A stretch of 64,000 bases of DNA from positions 62,001 to 126,000 of the forward strand of contig CAWCTB010000038.1 in NCBI GenBank assembly GCA_963798275.1, given 5' to 3'. A model generated the notes under the pieces. It saw only the letters and a list, made by a program, of their open reading frames with translations, made no database searches and had not been told where the DNA came from. The stretch is from CAWCTB01 sp963798275. GTDB lineage: Bacteria > Acidobacteriota > Terriglobia > Terriglobales > Acidobacteriaceae. This document shows positions 1 to 9,037 of the stretch, one piece after another. Each line of letters starts with the position of its first letter. Position 1 is the first letter of the stretch. The position numbers and the translations under genes are program-made.

Positions 1-300
1 GTCCGGCTTCTGTATGTGGCCCGCTTTGAGTTGCCGGGAGCTGACCGCGTGTTCCGCGAGCACCTGGGGCCCATCTTTGACGCCGTGCATGCGTACTTCA
101 GCCGATGCGCAGCCAAAGGATTGATTAGCGATCTCGACCCGACGATCGCGACCCTCGGGCTCGCCGGCGCGGTGAGTGCGCACCTGAACTTGCACGAGTT
201 GTTTAGCGAAAAAGATGCAGTGTGGGACGCCCAAGCCACGGCTCCCCTGTATGCGCAATTCTGGCTGAACGGACTGCAGCAGAGGCCGAAGCAAGGCTGA
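1..300 (+). CDS. TetR/AcrR-type transcriptional regulator, C-terminal part (5' truncated)
   Basis: The reading frame is open from the first base and ends at TGA 298-300, so only the last ~99 residues are present and the N-terminal HTH lies outside the window. The helical composition (VFREHLGPIFDAVHAYF, then a hydrophobic LGLAGAVSAHLNLHELF stretch, then LYAQFWLNGL near the end) resembles the ligand-binding/dimerisation domain of TetR-like repressors, where the last helix typically ends in an F.xGL motif. It lies just upstream of the polysaccharide locus in the same direction and could regulate it, but that is inference. The family call is tentative because the DNA-binding domain is missing. 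Confidence 0.5.
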   Translation, partial: VRLLYVARFELPGADRVFREHLGPIFDAVHAYFSRCAAKGLISDLDPTIATLGLAGAVSAHLNLHELFSEKDAVWDAQATAPLYAQFWLNGLQQRPKQG

Positions 301-336
301 TAACGACTCTTATCAGCAGAATGATCTGTATTCTGC
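296..336. promoter_or_regulatory. Two adjacent perfect inverted repeats between the TetR-like gene and the export gene
   Basis: Bases 296-317 form GCTGATAA-6 nt-TTATCAGC, overlapping the stop codon of the upstream gene. Bases 316-336 form GCAGAAT-7 nt-ATTCTGC, sharing two bases with the first. The pair ends 4 bp before the ATG at 341. There is no T-tract, so a rho-independent terminator is unlikely. A double operator or an mRNA stem-loop pair masking the start is more plausible. Confidence 0.45.
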
Positions 337-340
337 ACGC

Positions 341-2759
341 ATGGCCCGCAGTGCGCTGTCCCAGTTACGACCCAGTTCGGGAGGAACATCGAGCGTGACG
401 TATTTGCGATCCGGAATTACCAAGGAATTTCCGCCGGTAGTTTGTGAGGCAGCTCGACGACTGGAAGGGCGAGCTCTTCTTGCCCTCGTTCTCATCTTTT
501 CGCAGGCGGCTTATGGGGTGCCGCAGAATCCGCTTGGGGCCATGAGTTCGGCAGCGGGCGCGTCGTCTTCGTCGGCGCAGCAGTCATCGGCAGCATCGCA
601 GGCACCGGCTACAGCGCCCGCAGCAGCGCCGCTTCCAAACGCCGTGGTCCCGCCGGAGGAGGAACGTTCCGCGAAGGAGGCGAAGACGCTCAAGAATTCG
701 CAGGCGACGGCTCCGCCTCTTGAGAAGAGTCTGGAATTGACCGATTTCCAGTTACTGGTGCAGTCGTCGTTGGGACAGGCACTCCCCATTTACGGGGCCA
801 ATCTTTTCGAGAATGTGCCCAGTACGTTCGCTCCTGTAGACCACATTCCGGTTACCGCCGATTACGTCATCGGTCCAGGGGACGAACTCATGATCCGGGC
901 CTGGGGCCAGATTGATCTCGACGTTCACGCCCGAGTCGACCGGAACGGCAATATTTTTCTTCCCAAAGTCGGCAGCGTGAATGTCTCCGGACTAAAGTAT
1001 GCGCAAATCGAAAATTTCCTGAAGTCGCACATCGGCCGCATCTATCAGAATTTTGATCTCAATGTGAACATGGGTGAGTTGCGCTCCGTTGACATCTACG
1101 TGGTGGGCCAGGTGTCTCGTCCCGGCCGGTATACCGTCAGCTCGCTGAGCACTCTGACGAACGCGATCTTTGCCTGCGGCGGCCCCTCGCCGCACGGCTC
1201 GATGCGGGAAATCCAGTTGAAGCGCGGAGGAAAGAGTCGTAACCACGTTCGACCTGTACGATCTCCTGCTCAACGGCGACAAGAGCAAAGACGTCGTTCT
1301 GCAGCCGGAGGACGTCATTTACGTTGCGCCAGTGGGGCCCCAGGTCGCCCTGGGCGGACAAGTCAATGTGCCGGCAGTGTACGAACTCAAGACCGAAGCC
1401 AAGCTTTCCGAGGTGATCCGGCTGGCCGGTGGACTTACCAATACCGCCTTCGGGGGCAAGGTCTATATCGAGCACATCGTGGACCACCGAGTGCACAATG
1501 TCGAGGAGGTTCGGCTGGACAGTGCCGGGCTGGCCCATCCCCTGGTGGACGGCGATATCGTGAATTTCACCGCGATATCCCCGAAGTTTGAGAATTCGGT
1601 CACGCTGCGGGGCAATGTGGCGGCGCCGGGACGATATCCCTGGCACTCGGGAATGCGCATCAGCGATCTCATTCCCAATCGCGAGTTTCTTATCACCCGC
1701 GAGTACTGGAAGCAGCAGAACGCGATTGTATTGGAGTCGGAGACCACTGGTGGCCATGTCAAGGGAACGACCGGGACGGTCAACTCGGTCAAGCGCAACG
1801 CGCCCGAGATTGATTGGAACTACGCGGTGGTGCAGCGCATGAGCTCCCAGGACCTGTCCACTCAACTGATTCCGTTCGATCTGGGCAAGGCCATCCTGGG
1901 CCAGGATGGCGCCAGCAACGTGACCCTGCAGTCGGGTGACATTATCACGATTTTCTCGCAGGCTGACCTTAAGGTGCCCGAGGGGCAGCAAACGAAGTTG
2001 ATCCGGTTGGAGGGCGAGTTCGGATCGTCGGGAGTTTACCGCGTAATGGCGGGCGAGAAGCTTCGCGACATCGTCGAGAAAGCGGGGGGCCTGGCGCCGT
2101 CGGCGTACCTTTACGCGTCGGAATTTACTCGCGAGTCGGCGCGCGTCGAGCAGCAGGCCCGGCTCGACTTACTGATTGCGCAGGCCGAGCGGAACGTGGC
2201 CGCCAGCACAGCCAAGCGGGCACAAAGCGCTCAGACCGCCCAGGAAGTCTCGGCCGTGAATGCGAGTGTCGAGGCGGAGCGGGTTACGCTCGAAAAGTTG
2301 CGCCAGTTGAAGGCGACCGGCCGTATCGTCCTGAACCTCCACCCCGACGACCATACCGTGGATTCCATCCCCGACATTCCCCTGGAGGATGGCGACGAAT
2401 TCTACGTACCGGCTCGGGGCATAGCGGTGAATGTGGTCGGCGACGTGTACAACCCCGGTTCTTTCGTCCAGCAACCCGGCAAGACGGTCAATGCGTATCT
2501 GAAGAATGCCGGCGGTCCAACCCGCGATGCGGACTCGGGAAGGACCTTTGTGGTGCGGGCGAATGGGGCGGTGGTGAGCAAGGACACAGCGCCAAAATTC
2601 TGGTCGGGCGGGTTCGACAGCATGGTGATGATGCCGGGCGATACCGTCGTGGTACCTCCAAATACCGACAAGGGCGCAGGTCTGCGCAATTTCAAAGATT
2701 GGTCGCAAATCCTGTTCAACTTTGGGTTGGCCGCTGCCGCTATCAACGTCTTAAAATAG
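341..2759 (+). CDS. SLBB-domain polysaccharide export outer-membrane protein (Wza-like), frameshifted
   Basis: This is a large polysaccharide-export (Poly_export plus several SLBB domains) protein of about 800 residues, acting as the outer-membrane channel for a Wzx/Wzy-type polymer. After a hydrophobic segment near residues 45-58 (LLALVLIFSQAAYG) and a low-complexity Ala/Ser/Pro stretch, the Poly_export signature DYVIGPGDELMIRAWG is clear, followed by VDRNGNIFLPKVG and SLBB segments (VVGQVSRPGRYTV; LGGQVNVPAVYEL; LRGNVAAPGRYP; VVGDVYNPGSF). A one-base shift near 1232-1241 moves the frame so that the protein continues as VTTFDLYDLLLNGD; both sides align to one protein. The start is uncertain because no good Shine-Dalgarno precedes 341. 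It heads the export cassette with Wzz and Wzy downstream. Confidence 0.85.
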
Positions 2760-2861
2760 CCCAGCAAGGAATGGAATCAGCGTGTTGAGATCAACATTCC
2801 TGCTGAAGCGGCGAGCACAAGCGTCCGCAGAACAGACCAATTCACGGTAGAAAGAGATCCG

Positions 2862-4142
2862 ATGTATCAACCGCCAAAGCCATCTGAGGTGCACTCCGGG
2901 CTCGGTACTGCCCTTGAGAACGGCATCGCGTCGTCAGCGTCGCAACCCGAAACCGCGGGCCCGGAGGAAGCTGACATGGTCGAGCTTCTGCTGGTACTGG
3001 CTCGGGACAAGAAGCGGATTCTGCAGATCACGGTCGCGGTGGCGCTGCTGGCGATGATCGTGGCATTTCTCCTTCCCAAGATGTACACGGCCACGGCCAC
3101 GCTTCTGCCGCCACAGCAGAAGCAGTCGGCTTTGAACCTGATGCTCGGTCAACTCGGGGCCCTGGCCAGTCTGGGCGGCGCCAGCGATCTCGGGTTGAAA
3201 AATCCAGCCGACCTGTTCGTGGCCATGCTGCAAAGCCGGACCATCGAAGACAATCTCATAAACCAATTCGACTTGCGCAAGGTTTACTGGGTCAAGCGCT
3301 ACCAGGATGCCCGTAAGAAGCTGGAGAGCCACAGCGACATCGTTGCGACGAAAGAGGGTCTGATTTCGATTTCGGTCACCGATCGCGATCCCAGGCGTGC
3401 GGCCGACATCGCCAACGCGTATGTGGAGGAGCTTCACAACCTGAATCAAAACCTGGCGATCACGGAAGCCGCCCAGCGGCGGCTGTTCTATGACCAGCAG
3501 CTCAGGGCGGAAAGCGAAGAACTCTCGCGGGCCGAGTTGGCCCTGAAGCAGGTGGAGGAGAAGAGCGGACTGCTCCAGCCGGAGGCCCAGGGGAGGACGG
3601 TCATCGCCAGCGTGGCCGAGATGCGGGCGCAGATTGCAGCTCATGAAGTGCAGCTCCAAACCATGCGTTCCTACGCAACGCCAAACAACCCCGATCTGAA
3701 ACGCGCCGAGACCGAACTGGCAGGGCTGCGAAGCCAGTTGGCCAAACTGGAGCGCAACAACGACGCTGCCGTGGGTGGTGGCAACATTGGGATTCCGGCA
3801 CGCCAGATGCCGCAGGCGGAACTCGAATATCTACGCCGGGCACGCGAGGTTAAGTACCACGAAGCCCTCTATGAATTCTTGGGTAAACAACTGGAAGCGG
3901 CGCGAATCGACGAGGGCCAGAACGCTATCCTGGTGCAGGTCGTTGACACCGCCGTCGAACCCGAAAGAAAGTCCGGCCCGAGGCGGATGCTCATTGTGCT
4001 GGTATCTACGGTCACAGGATTCGTGCTGGCGTGCATAGGAGTGTTGATCATGGAAGCCCTCCGCCGTAAGCGACAAGACCCGAATCTGGGCGCTCGCTTG
4101 GGGCTTGTGTGGCACTCGTTGAAGTTCTCGTCCCGGTCATGA
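2862..4142 (+). CDS. Wzz-type chain-length determinant / polysaccharide co-polymerase
   Basis: The 426-residue inner-membrane protein has a transmembrane segment near residues 53-71 (ITVAVALLAMIVAFLLP), a long coiled-coil periplasmic region (roughly 200-300, rich in E/L/Q/R), a GNVR-like PQAELEYLRRAREVKY segment, and a second transmembrane helix near 380-398. It ends shortly after that helix, so it lacks the C-terminal tyrosine kinase found in Wzc-type proteins. Such proteins set polymer length and connect polymerase and export channel. The Ala/Pro-rich N-terminal cytoplasmic tail is modest. Its stop overlaps the next start (ATGA), implying translational coupling to the polymerase. Confidence 0.88.
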   Translation: MYQPPKPSEVHSGLGTALENGIASSASQPETAGPEEADMVELLLVLARDKKRILQITVAVALLAMIVAFLLPKMYTATATLLPPQQKQSALNLMLGQLGALASLGGASDLGLKNPADLFVAMLQSRTIEDNLINQFDLRKVYWVKRYQDARKKLESHSDIVATKEGLISISVTDRDPRRAADIANAYVEELHNLNQNLAITEAAQRRLFYDQQLRAESEELSRAELALKQVEEKSGLLQPEAQGRTVIASVAEMRAQIAAHEVQLQTMRSYATPNNPDLKRAETELAGLRSQLAKLERNNDAAVGGGNIGIPARQMPQAELEYLRRAREVKYHEALYEFLGKQLEAARIDEGQNAILVQVVDTAVEPERKSGPRRMLIVLVSTVTGFVLACIGVLIMEALRRKRQDPNLGARLGLVWHSLKFSSRS

Positions 4143-5599
4143 GCACGTTTACGCAAACTTTCACTGCCGTGGAACACGTCCCGCCGGCGGTACCCAGCGC
4201 CTCGTTTGAGGTGCTGGGCTATCTGGGAGTGGTCGGGGTAGCGACCTTATGTTTTCTGCTGGGCTGGCTTCAGCCGAAAGGCGCGGTTGTCCTGGTCACA
4301 CTGCTACTCGTTTCCCTGGTAGTGCTGTCGTGGAAGCATTTCGATCAGGGCCGCCATCCATGTTTCCTGTTTCTTTCGATGCTGCTGCTGCTGCAGGGCG
4401 GAAGACTGCTGACTTACTGTCTGGGAAGCGAACCAGATCCCCTGCGGATACGCCTACAGACCCTCACCCCATTCGATCTGTCGCGCGACGAAGCCGGCAT
4501 TGTGCTTCTCTGTCTGGCGCTGTCGACGATCTGTATTTACGCCCCATGTCGCTGGAACTATCGGCGCTTCGCACCTCCAAGCGACGCCAAGGTTCGCCAG
4601 TATCTGCCTTACCTTTACTTGCTGTTCTATGGCAGCCTGCCTGTGCAATTGTTCAAGAACTATAGCTATTACCAGTACGCGCAGGAGCATGGAGGTTACG
4701 TTTATTTCTGGGTGAACCACGGCGAGTTCGCCGCCAGCGTGCCGTTGTGGGTCCGCCTTATCTCGCTGATTACCCCCCCGGTGTTCGCCGCCATCTTTGT
4801 CTTCGAAACCAGGAAGAAATACGTTTACATCGCCACGGCCTGCTTCTTCGCGTCGTCTCTCCTGCTTCTTCTAATGGGAAGCCGGATGGGACCTTTCGGG
4901 ATGATCGTTACGCTCTGGTATGTAGCCGGAATCAAGTCAAGGAAGAAGAGCCGGCTGGTTCCGATGCTTTCACTGGCGCTCGTCCTGCTACTCGTCGGCG
5001 GGGTCATCCAGGCGTTGCGGGAAGATTCCGATAGCGTTACGACCTACGCGTTCGACCCAGTGAAGTTTGTCAATCTCCAGGGCAACTCGTTCGATGTGAC
5101 CGCAGTGGCGATCAAGTACCGTGGCATCTTTGCGCCCTACGCTGGTTCCTATCTGTGGCAGGAGCTGCAGAACGCATTTGTGCCGCATGATTATCAGCAC
5201 TACTTTCGCGGCCGGGAACCCGGCCAGGATATCTCGGTGCTGCTCAATTCTGCTGCATTCGCGCAGGGCTACGGCACGGCTGGCTCGTATCTGGCGGACG
5301 AGTACATAATTGGCGGTGTAGCCGCAGTGCTGGTGATCTCGCTGTTGATCGGCGGCGGGCTTCATCTTTTATATCGCTTCAGCGACAGTGCACCGTCCTT
5401 GTTTGTGGTACTGATGATTCTGCCGGAAGTTCTGGGAATGCCACGAGGCAACTTGTTGGATTGGCTGTCCGTGCTACTGCGAACCGCCCTGTTAGTCAGT
5501 GTTCTCGGCTTGGGCTGGTTGCTCTATCGCACGCTGATCTGGCTGAAGCGGACACCACGGAGCGGGGACGTATCGTCAGCGCAAGCGGGTATCGCCTGA
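4139..5599 (+). CDS. Polytopic membrane protein, likely Wzy-type polysaccharide polymerase
   Basis: The 486-residue protein is dominated by hydrophobic helices (about 11-12) with a larger soluble loop around residues 300-400. This is the general layout of O-antigen/EPS repeat-unit polymerases, which show little sequence conservation. I chose ATG 4139 because it overlaps the wzz stop as ATGA; an in-frame ATG at 4109 is upstream. Its position directly after the Wzz-like gene and in a flippase-containing cluster supports the polymerase role. The stop overlaps the next ATG by one base (TGATG). The function rests on topology and context rather than a sequence motif. Confidence 0.7.
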   Translation: MSTFTQTFTAVEHVPPAVPSASFEVLGYLGVVGVATLCFLLGWLQPKGAVVLVTLLLVSLVVLSWKHFDQGRHPCFLFLSMLLLLQGGRLLTYCLGSEPDPLRIRLQTLTPFDLSRDEAGIVLLCLALSTICIYAPCRWNYRRFAPPSDAKVRQYLPYLYLLFYGSLPVQLFKNYSYYQYAQEHGGYVYFWVNHGEFAASVPLWVRLISLITPPVFAAIFVFETRKKYVYIATACFFASSLLLLLMGSRMGPFGMIVTLWYVAGIKSRKKSRLVPMLSLALVLLLVGGVIQALREDSDSVTTYAFDPVKFVNLQGNSFDVTAVAIKYRGIFAPYAGSYLWQELQNAFVPHDYQHYFRGREPGQDISVLLNSAAFAQGYGTAGSYLADEYIIGGVAAVLVISLLIGGGLHLLYRFSDSAPSLFVVLMILPEVLGMPRGNLLDWLSVLLRTALLVSVLGLGWLLYRTLIWLKRTPRSGDVSSAQAGIA

Positions 5600-6306
5600 T
5601 GAGTGGCGAGTACGATCAGTACCTGAGCAAGTATTACTCCCAGGATACCGCTCGCCTGGAGCGGAATGCGGCGACGGTACTCGATCACCACGGTGCGCAT
5701 CTGCCCGCGAACAAGGATGCGGCCATCCTGGAGATCGGTCCGGGAACCGGTACGCTGATGGGATTTCTGCGAGATCATTGCGGCTACCTCGACATCCGGG
5801 CAGTGGACGTTTCTCCCGAGGTGGTGAGCGTTTGCAACACGATCCTGCCTGATAGTACGCGGCTGGTCAGCGATAGTGCGGCGTATTTGGAAAGCCAGCC
5901 AGAAGAGTTCGACTTCATCCTCATGCTTCACACCTTGGAACACGTGCCCAAGGAACAGGTGTTGCCTTTGCTGCGAGCGATTCGGGCCGCACTCAAGCCG
6001 GGAGGCAAGTTGGTTGTGGAGGTGCCGAACAGCGAGCACCCAGTCGTGGGAACGCGGAATCGCTACGCTGATTTCACGCACACGATCGGATTCACGGATC
6101 TAAGCCTGAAATTCGTGCTGCAGAATTCCGGCTTCGTCAACGTGTCTGTTTACGGTTGCAAAGTTCCGCGAAAGTCTCTGGCGCGGACGGTGCAGCGCGC
6201 GGGGCAAGACACGGTGGAGTTTTTTCTCGGCCTGATGGTTCGCCTGTACCGGCCCGGTGACCCGATGGTCCTGTCCAGCCTTCTGGGCGCGTGTGCAACC
6301 AAATAG
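5599..6306 (+). CDS. Class I SAM-dependent methyltransferase
   Basis: The 235-residue protein has SAM motif I ILEIGPGTGTLMGFL, an acidic motif II region (IRAVDVSPEVVSVC), motif post-II FDFILMLHTLEHVP and motif III LLRAIRAALKPGGKLVVEVP. This is the classic Methyltransf_11/23 layout seen in sugar or lipid-linked-sugar methyltransferases of polysaccharide clusters. ATG 5599 overlaps the stop of the polymerase gene by one base, so it is probably translated from the same message. The substrate cannot be told from sequence. Confidence 0.85.
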   Translation: MSGEYDQYLSKYYSQDTARLERNAATVLDHHGAHLPANKDAAILEIGPGTGTLMGFLRDHCGYLDIRAVDVSPEVVSVCNTILPDSTRLVSDSAAYLESQPEEFDFILMLHTLEHVPKEQVLPLLRAIRAALKPGGKLVVEVPNSEHPVVGTRNRYADFTHTIGFTDLSLKFVLQNSGFVNVSVYGCKVPRKSLARTVQRAGQDTVEFFLGLMVRLYRPGDPMVLSSLLGACATK

Positions 6307-6432
6307 GCCTGACCCTGCAGCGGTTACACGCCACGGATGATTCTTGATCTCACCGTCGGCCGTGTGCGGGTGGAAGTTTCGAGCGAAGAGTTTGGAGGAT
6401 GGCATCGTTTTTCCGGCCAATGAAGGTCAGGG

Positions 6433-7221
6433 ATGAGTAGCGGAAGAATCACTAAAATACTGTTCGCCAATCTCGTTCCCCGCTCGGTGTACTTGTTCGT
6501 CAACGCCCGCGTTGCCGCACGGGACATCGCGTCGGGACGTCGCTGGGTGCCCGAAATCGCGGCGCTGCCGCACTTTGTCCGCTCCGGGGACACGGTGCTC
6601 GACGTTGGCGGCAATCATGGTCTCTATACGTATCACCTCAGCCGACTGGTCGGGCCATCGGGACGAGTGCATACCTTCGAGCCTGTGCCCCTGAATCTCG
6701 GCATCCTGCGGTACACGGTCAACAGTCTGGGATTGAAGAACGTCACCGTGCATCCCGAAGGTTGCAGCGATGAACCGGGTTCGGCCATGTTCTGTGTCTT
6801 GCTGGACCATGGCATACCGGAGCTCGCCTGGCCCAGACGACAGGAGGCCGAAGGACTGAAGTTCAAGTGCGATCTCGTCCGGCTGGATGATGCGATTGAT
6901 GCCAGGATCAGTTTCCTGAAGATCGACGTGGATGGCGCTGAGCTACTGGTTTTGCGCGGTGCTCAACGAATCTTGCGCGAATCCCAGCCAGTGATTCTGT
7001 TCGAAGCCGGCGACTACACCAGCGACTTTGGTTACGAACAACAGTCCCTGTTCGATTTCTTGTCGAGCTTCGGATATCGATTCTTTAGCGGGGGATTCTC
7101 GTCGAAACCTTTGGAACCGCGGGAAGGTTTCACGGTTGCCGAAGATTACTTCGCTTTGCCGCGCGATATGGCGCTGACTCTAGGCAAGGCAGCGGTGGAA
7201 GCCGGCAAAGCTGATCACTGA
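6433..7221 (+). CDS. FkbM family methyltransferase (copy 1)
   Basis: The 262-residue protein contains the FkbM signatures VLDVGGNHGLYTYHL (SAM motif I), VHTFEPVPLNLGIL, and ISFLKIDVDGAELLVLRGA near residues 157-175. FkbM-type enzymes O-methylate hydroxyls, often on glycans. A second FkbM gene lies at 8243-9028; the two share architecture but are clearly diverged. A 126-bp spacer separates it from the preceding methyltransferase gene. A short stretch upstream (6340-6420) holds no gene I can support. Confidence 0.85.
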   Translation: MSSGRITKILFANLVPRSVYLFVNARVAARDIASGRRWVPEIAALPHFVRSGDTVLDVGGNHGLYTYHLSRLVGPSGRVHTFEPVPLNLGILRYTVNSLGLKNVTVHPEGCSDEPGSAMFCVLLDHGIPELAWPRRQEAEGLKFKCDLVRLDDAIDARISFLKIDVDGAELLVLRGAQRILRESQPVILFEAGDYTSDFGYEQQSLFDFLSSFGYRFFSGGFSSKPLEPREGFTVAEDYFALPRDMALTLGKAAVEAGKADH

Positions 7222-7294
7222 CACGTGTTGCGACGGTGGAGTGCACCGCTGAAGCGACGATCCATCCGCGTTCCTCACGTTACATCTGAATAAT

Positions 7295-8194
7295 GTGCCA
7301 GCGTCAATGGTATCCCTAATCGTAGCTACGCTGAACCGGGTCACCGAATTGGAGCGACTGCTCGCGAGCCTGGACCGGCAGTCCTATCGCGATTTCGAAG
7401 TTATCGTGGTCGACCAAAACGATGACGATCGGCTGGTTCCGGTCCTGGGCAAGCATGCAGGCCTCAGGATTCGTCATCTTCGTTCCGGCAAGGGACTTTC
7501 GCGGGCCCGCAACGTTGGCCTGCCCCACGCAAAGGGCGATATCATCGCCTTTCCCGACGACGATTGCTGGTATCCCGATGACCTGCTTGCGGCGGTGACG
7601 GATTGGTTTCAGGCCCATCCCGACTTCGGAGGGCTGTTCACCATTTTGCGCGATGCGGAGAACAGACCCGTGGGCCCGAAATGGCCGGCCGGACCTCGCA
7701 CCTGCAACAAGAAGGACATCTGGCATTGCGGCATTTCGCCCGACGCCTTCTTTCGCCGCCAGGTGACCGATGCGGTTGGATTCTTCGATGAGAGGTTGGG
7801 AATTGGAGCCGCTACCCGGTACCAATCGGGAGAGGACTTGGATTACTTTGTTCGTCCCCTCGCACTCGGCTTCAAGTTATGGTATGAACCCGGGCTTACG
7901 GTTCACCATCCCACCTTTCATTCCCTCGACCGGCTGCTGGCGAGAAACTATTCTTACTCCCTGGGTGGAGCGTACGTGTTGCGCCTTCACGGTTTTTCGT
8001 GGCTGTACTTCTCGGGGCTCGTGATCCGCTCGTTGGGAGGCGCCGTCGTCAGCCTGGGTAAGGGCAACGTTCGTGGAGCGTATGCCTATCTCCTGCGTAC
8101 CGCGGGCCAACTGCGCGGATATTTCCTGGGAGCGAGGGACCTTGGCAAGGTCGGGTTCCCAGCGCATTCCGTATCCATCGAGAACAATCGGTAA
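7295..8194 (+). CDS. Family 2 glycosyltransferase
   Basis: The ~299-residue GT-A enzyme begins with SLIVATLNRVTELERLLASL and has the nucleotide-binding IVVDQND motif, the GLSRARNVGL segment and the DXD-like FPDDDCWYPDD. The C-terminal third contains YQSGEDLDYFVRPL (the ED acid motif) and WYEPGLTVHHP. Start could be GTG 7295 or ATG 7307, four codons later. It probably adds one sugar of the repeat unit at the inner face of the cytoplasmic membrane. Sugar specificity is not inferable. Confidence 0.85.
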   Translation: MPASMVSLIVATLNRVTELERLLASLDRQSYRDFEVIVVDQNDDDRLVPVLGKHAGLRIRHLRSGKGLSRARNVGLPHAKGDIIAFPDDDCWYPDDLLAAVTDWFQAHPDFGGLFTILRDAENRPVGPKWPAGPRTCNKKDIWHCGISPDAFFRRQVTDAVGFFDERLGIGAATRYQSGEDLDYFVRPLALGFKLWYEPGLTVHHPTFHSLDRLLARNYSYSLGGAYVLRLHGFSWLYFSGLVIRSLGGAVVSLGKGNVRGAYAYLLRTAGQLRGYFLGARDLGKVGFPAHSVSIENNR

Positions 8195-8242
8195 CCGGGC
8201 ACAGGATAGCGGAAAGATCAGCCCAGCCGCTGGAAACGTTAA

Positions 8243-9028
8243 ATGTCGAGAATAAAGAACACTACCAAGAAAATGCTCGGTGCGGTCGGGCTCTTACGTC
8301 CGGTGCAAAGCGTGTGGTACTGGCACCTGAGAAGGGAAGGACGGCGTGACATTGCCAAGCTGTACTCTCAATTCATCGCGCCTGGCGATCTGTGTTTCGA
8401 TGTCGGGGCCAATATAGGCGAAGTGTCGCAAGTGATGCTTGATCTGGGCGCCAGAGTGGTAGCCGTCGAGCCGCAGAGCGAAAGTGTCGAAGCCCTGCGC
8501 AAGAGATTTGCCGGAAACCAGAATTTTACGCTCGTCCCTAAGGCAGCAGGATCGGCGGCCGGAACAGGCCAGCTGATGGTGTGCGCCCTGAGTTACTGCT
8601 CGACGATGTCGTCGGAGTTTGTCGAGGCCGTGACCGAGTCGGGGCGACTTCCCAAGGATGACTTTCACTGGGATGAAGTGCGCGAGGTCTGCATTACCAC
8701 CATCGATGAACTCATCGAGACCTACGGCGTCCCGGCCTTCACCAAAATTGACGTGGAAGGTCTTGAAGCCGAGGTCATCAAGGGCTGTTCCCACAAGTTG
8801 AAGGTGGTTTCGCTGGAATTCACGCCGGAACGATTGCAGCCGGCGCTGGATTGCGTGGAGATGCTGGAACAACTCGGCGAGGTCGAGTTTAACTTCTCGG
8901 TCGAAGCTGAATGGAAGCTGCGACTGCCAAAGTGGGTGAGCGGCCGTGAGCTTGCGCAAAAGCTCCAGACTACCCATTTTCGGATCGTGACCTCTCCCGC
9001 CGGAGACCTATACGGGCGGTTCAAGTAA
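8243..9028 (+). CDS. FkbM family methyltransferase (copy 2)
   Basis: The 261-residue protein has SAM motif I LCFDVGANIGEVSQVMLDLG, the acidic AVEPQSESVEALRKRF, and the FkbM core FTKIDVEGLEAEVIKG. Compared with copy 1 at 6433 it keeps the same motif order but has a longer N-terminal segment and a different C-terminus. It is probably a glycan O-methyltransferase in the same EPS pathway. It is followed after only 9 bp by the flippase gene, so the two are likely co-transcribed. Confidence 0.85.
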   Translation: MSRIKNTTKKMLGAVGLLRPVQSVWYWHLRREGRRDIAKLYSQFIAPGDLCFDVGANIGEVSQVMLDLGARVVAVEPQSESVEALRKRFAGNQNFTLVPKAAGSAAGTGQLMVCALSYCSTMSSEFVEAVTESGRLPKDDFHWDEVREVCITTIDELIETYGVPAFTKIDVEGLEAEVIKGCSHKLKVVSLEFTPERLQPALDCVEMLEQLGEVEFNFSVEAEWKLRLPKWVSGRELAQKLQTTHFRIVTSPAGDLYGRFK

Positions 9029-9037
9029 CAGCATGGC

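Noticed and set aside
1137..1991. Minus-strand frame opposite the SLBB exporter
   Set aside because: Shadow of a clear SLBB protein; no domain or start signals.
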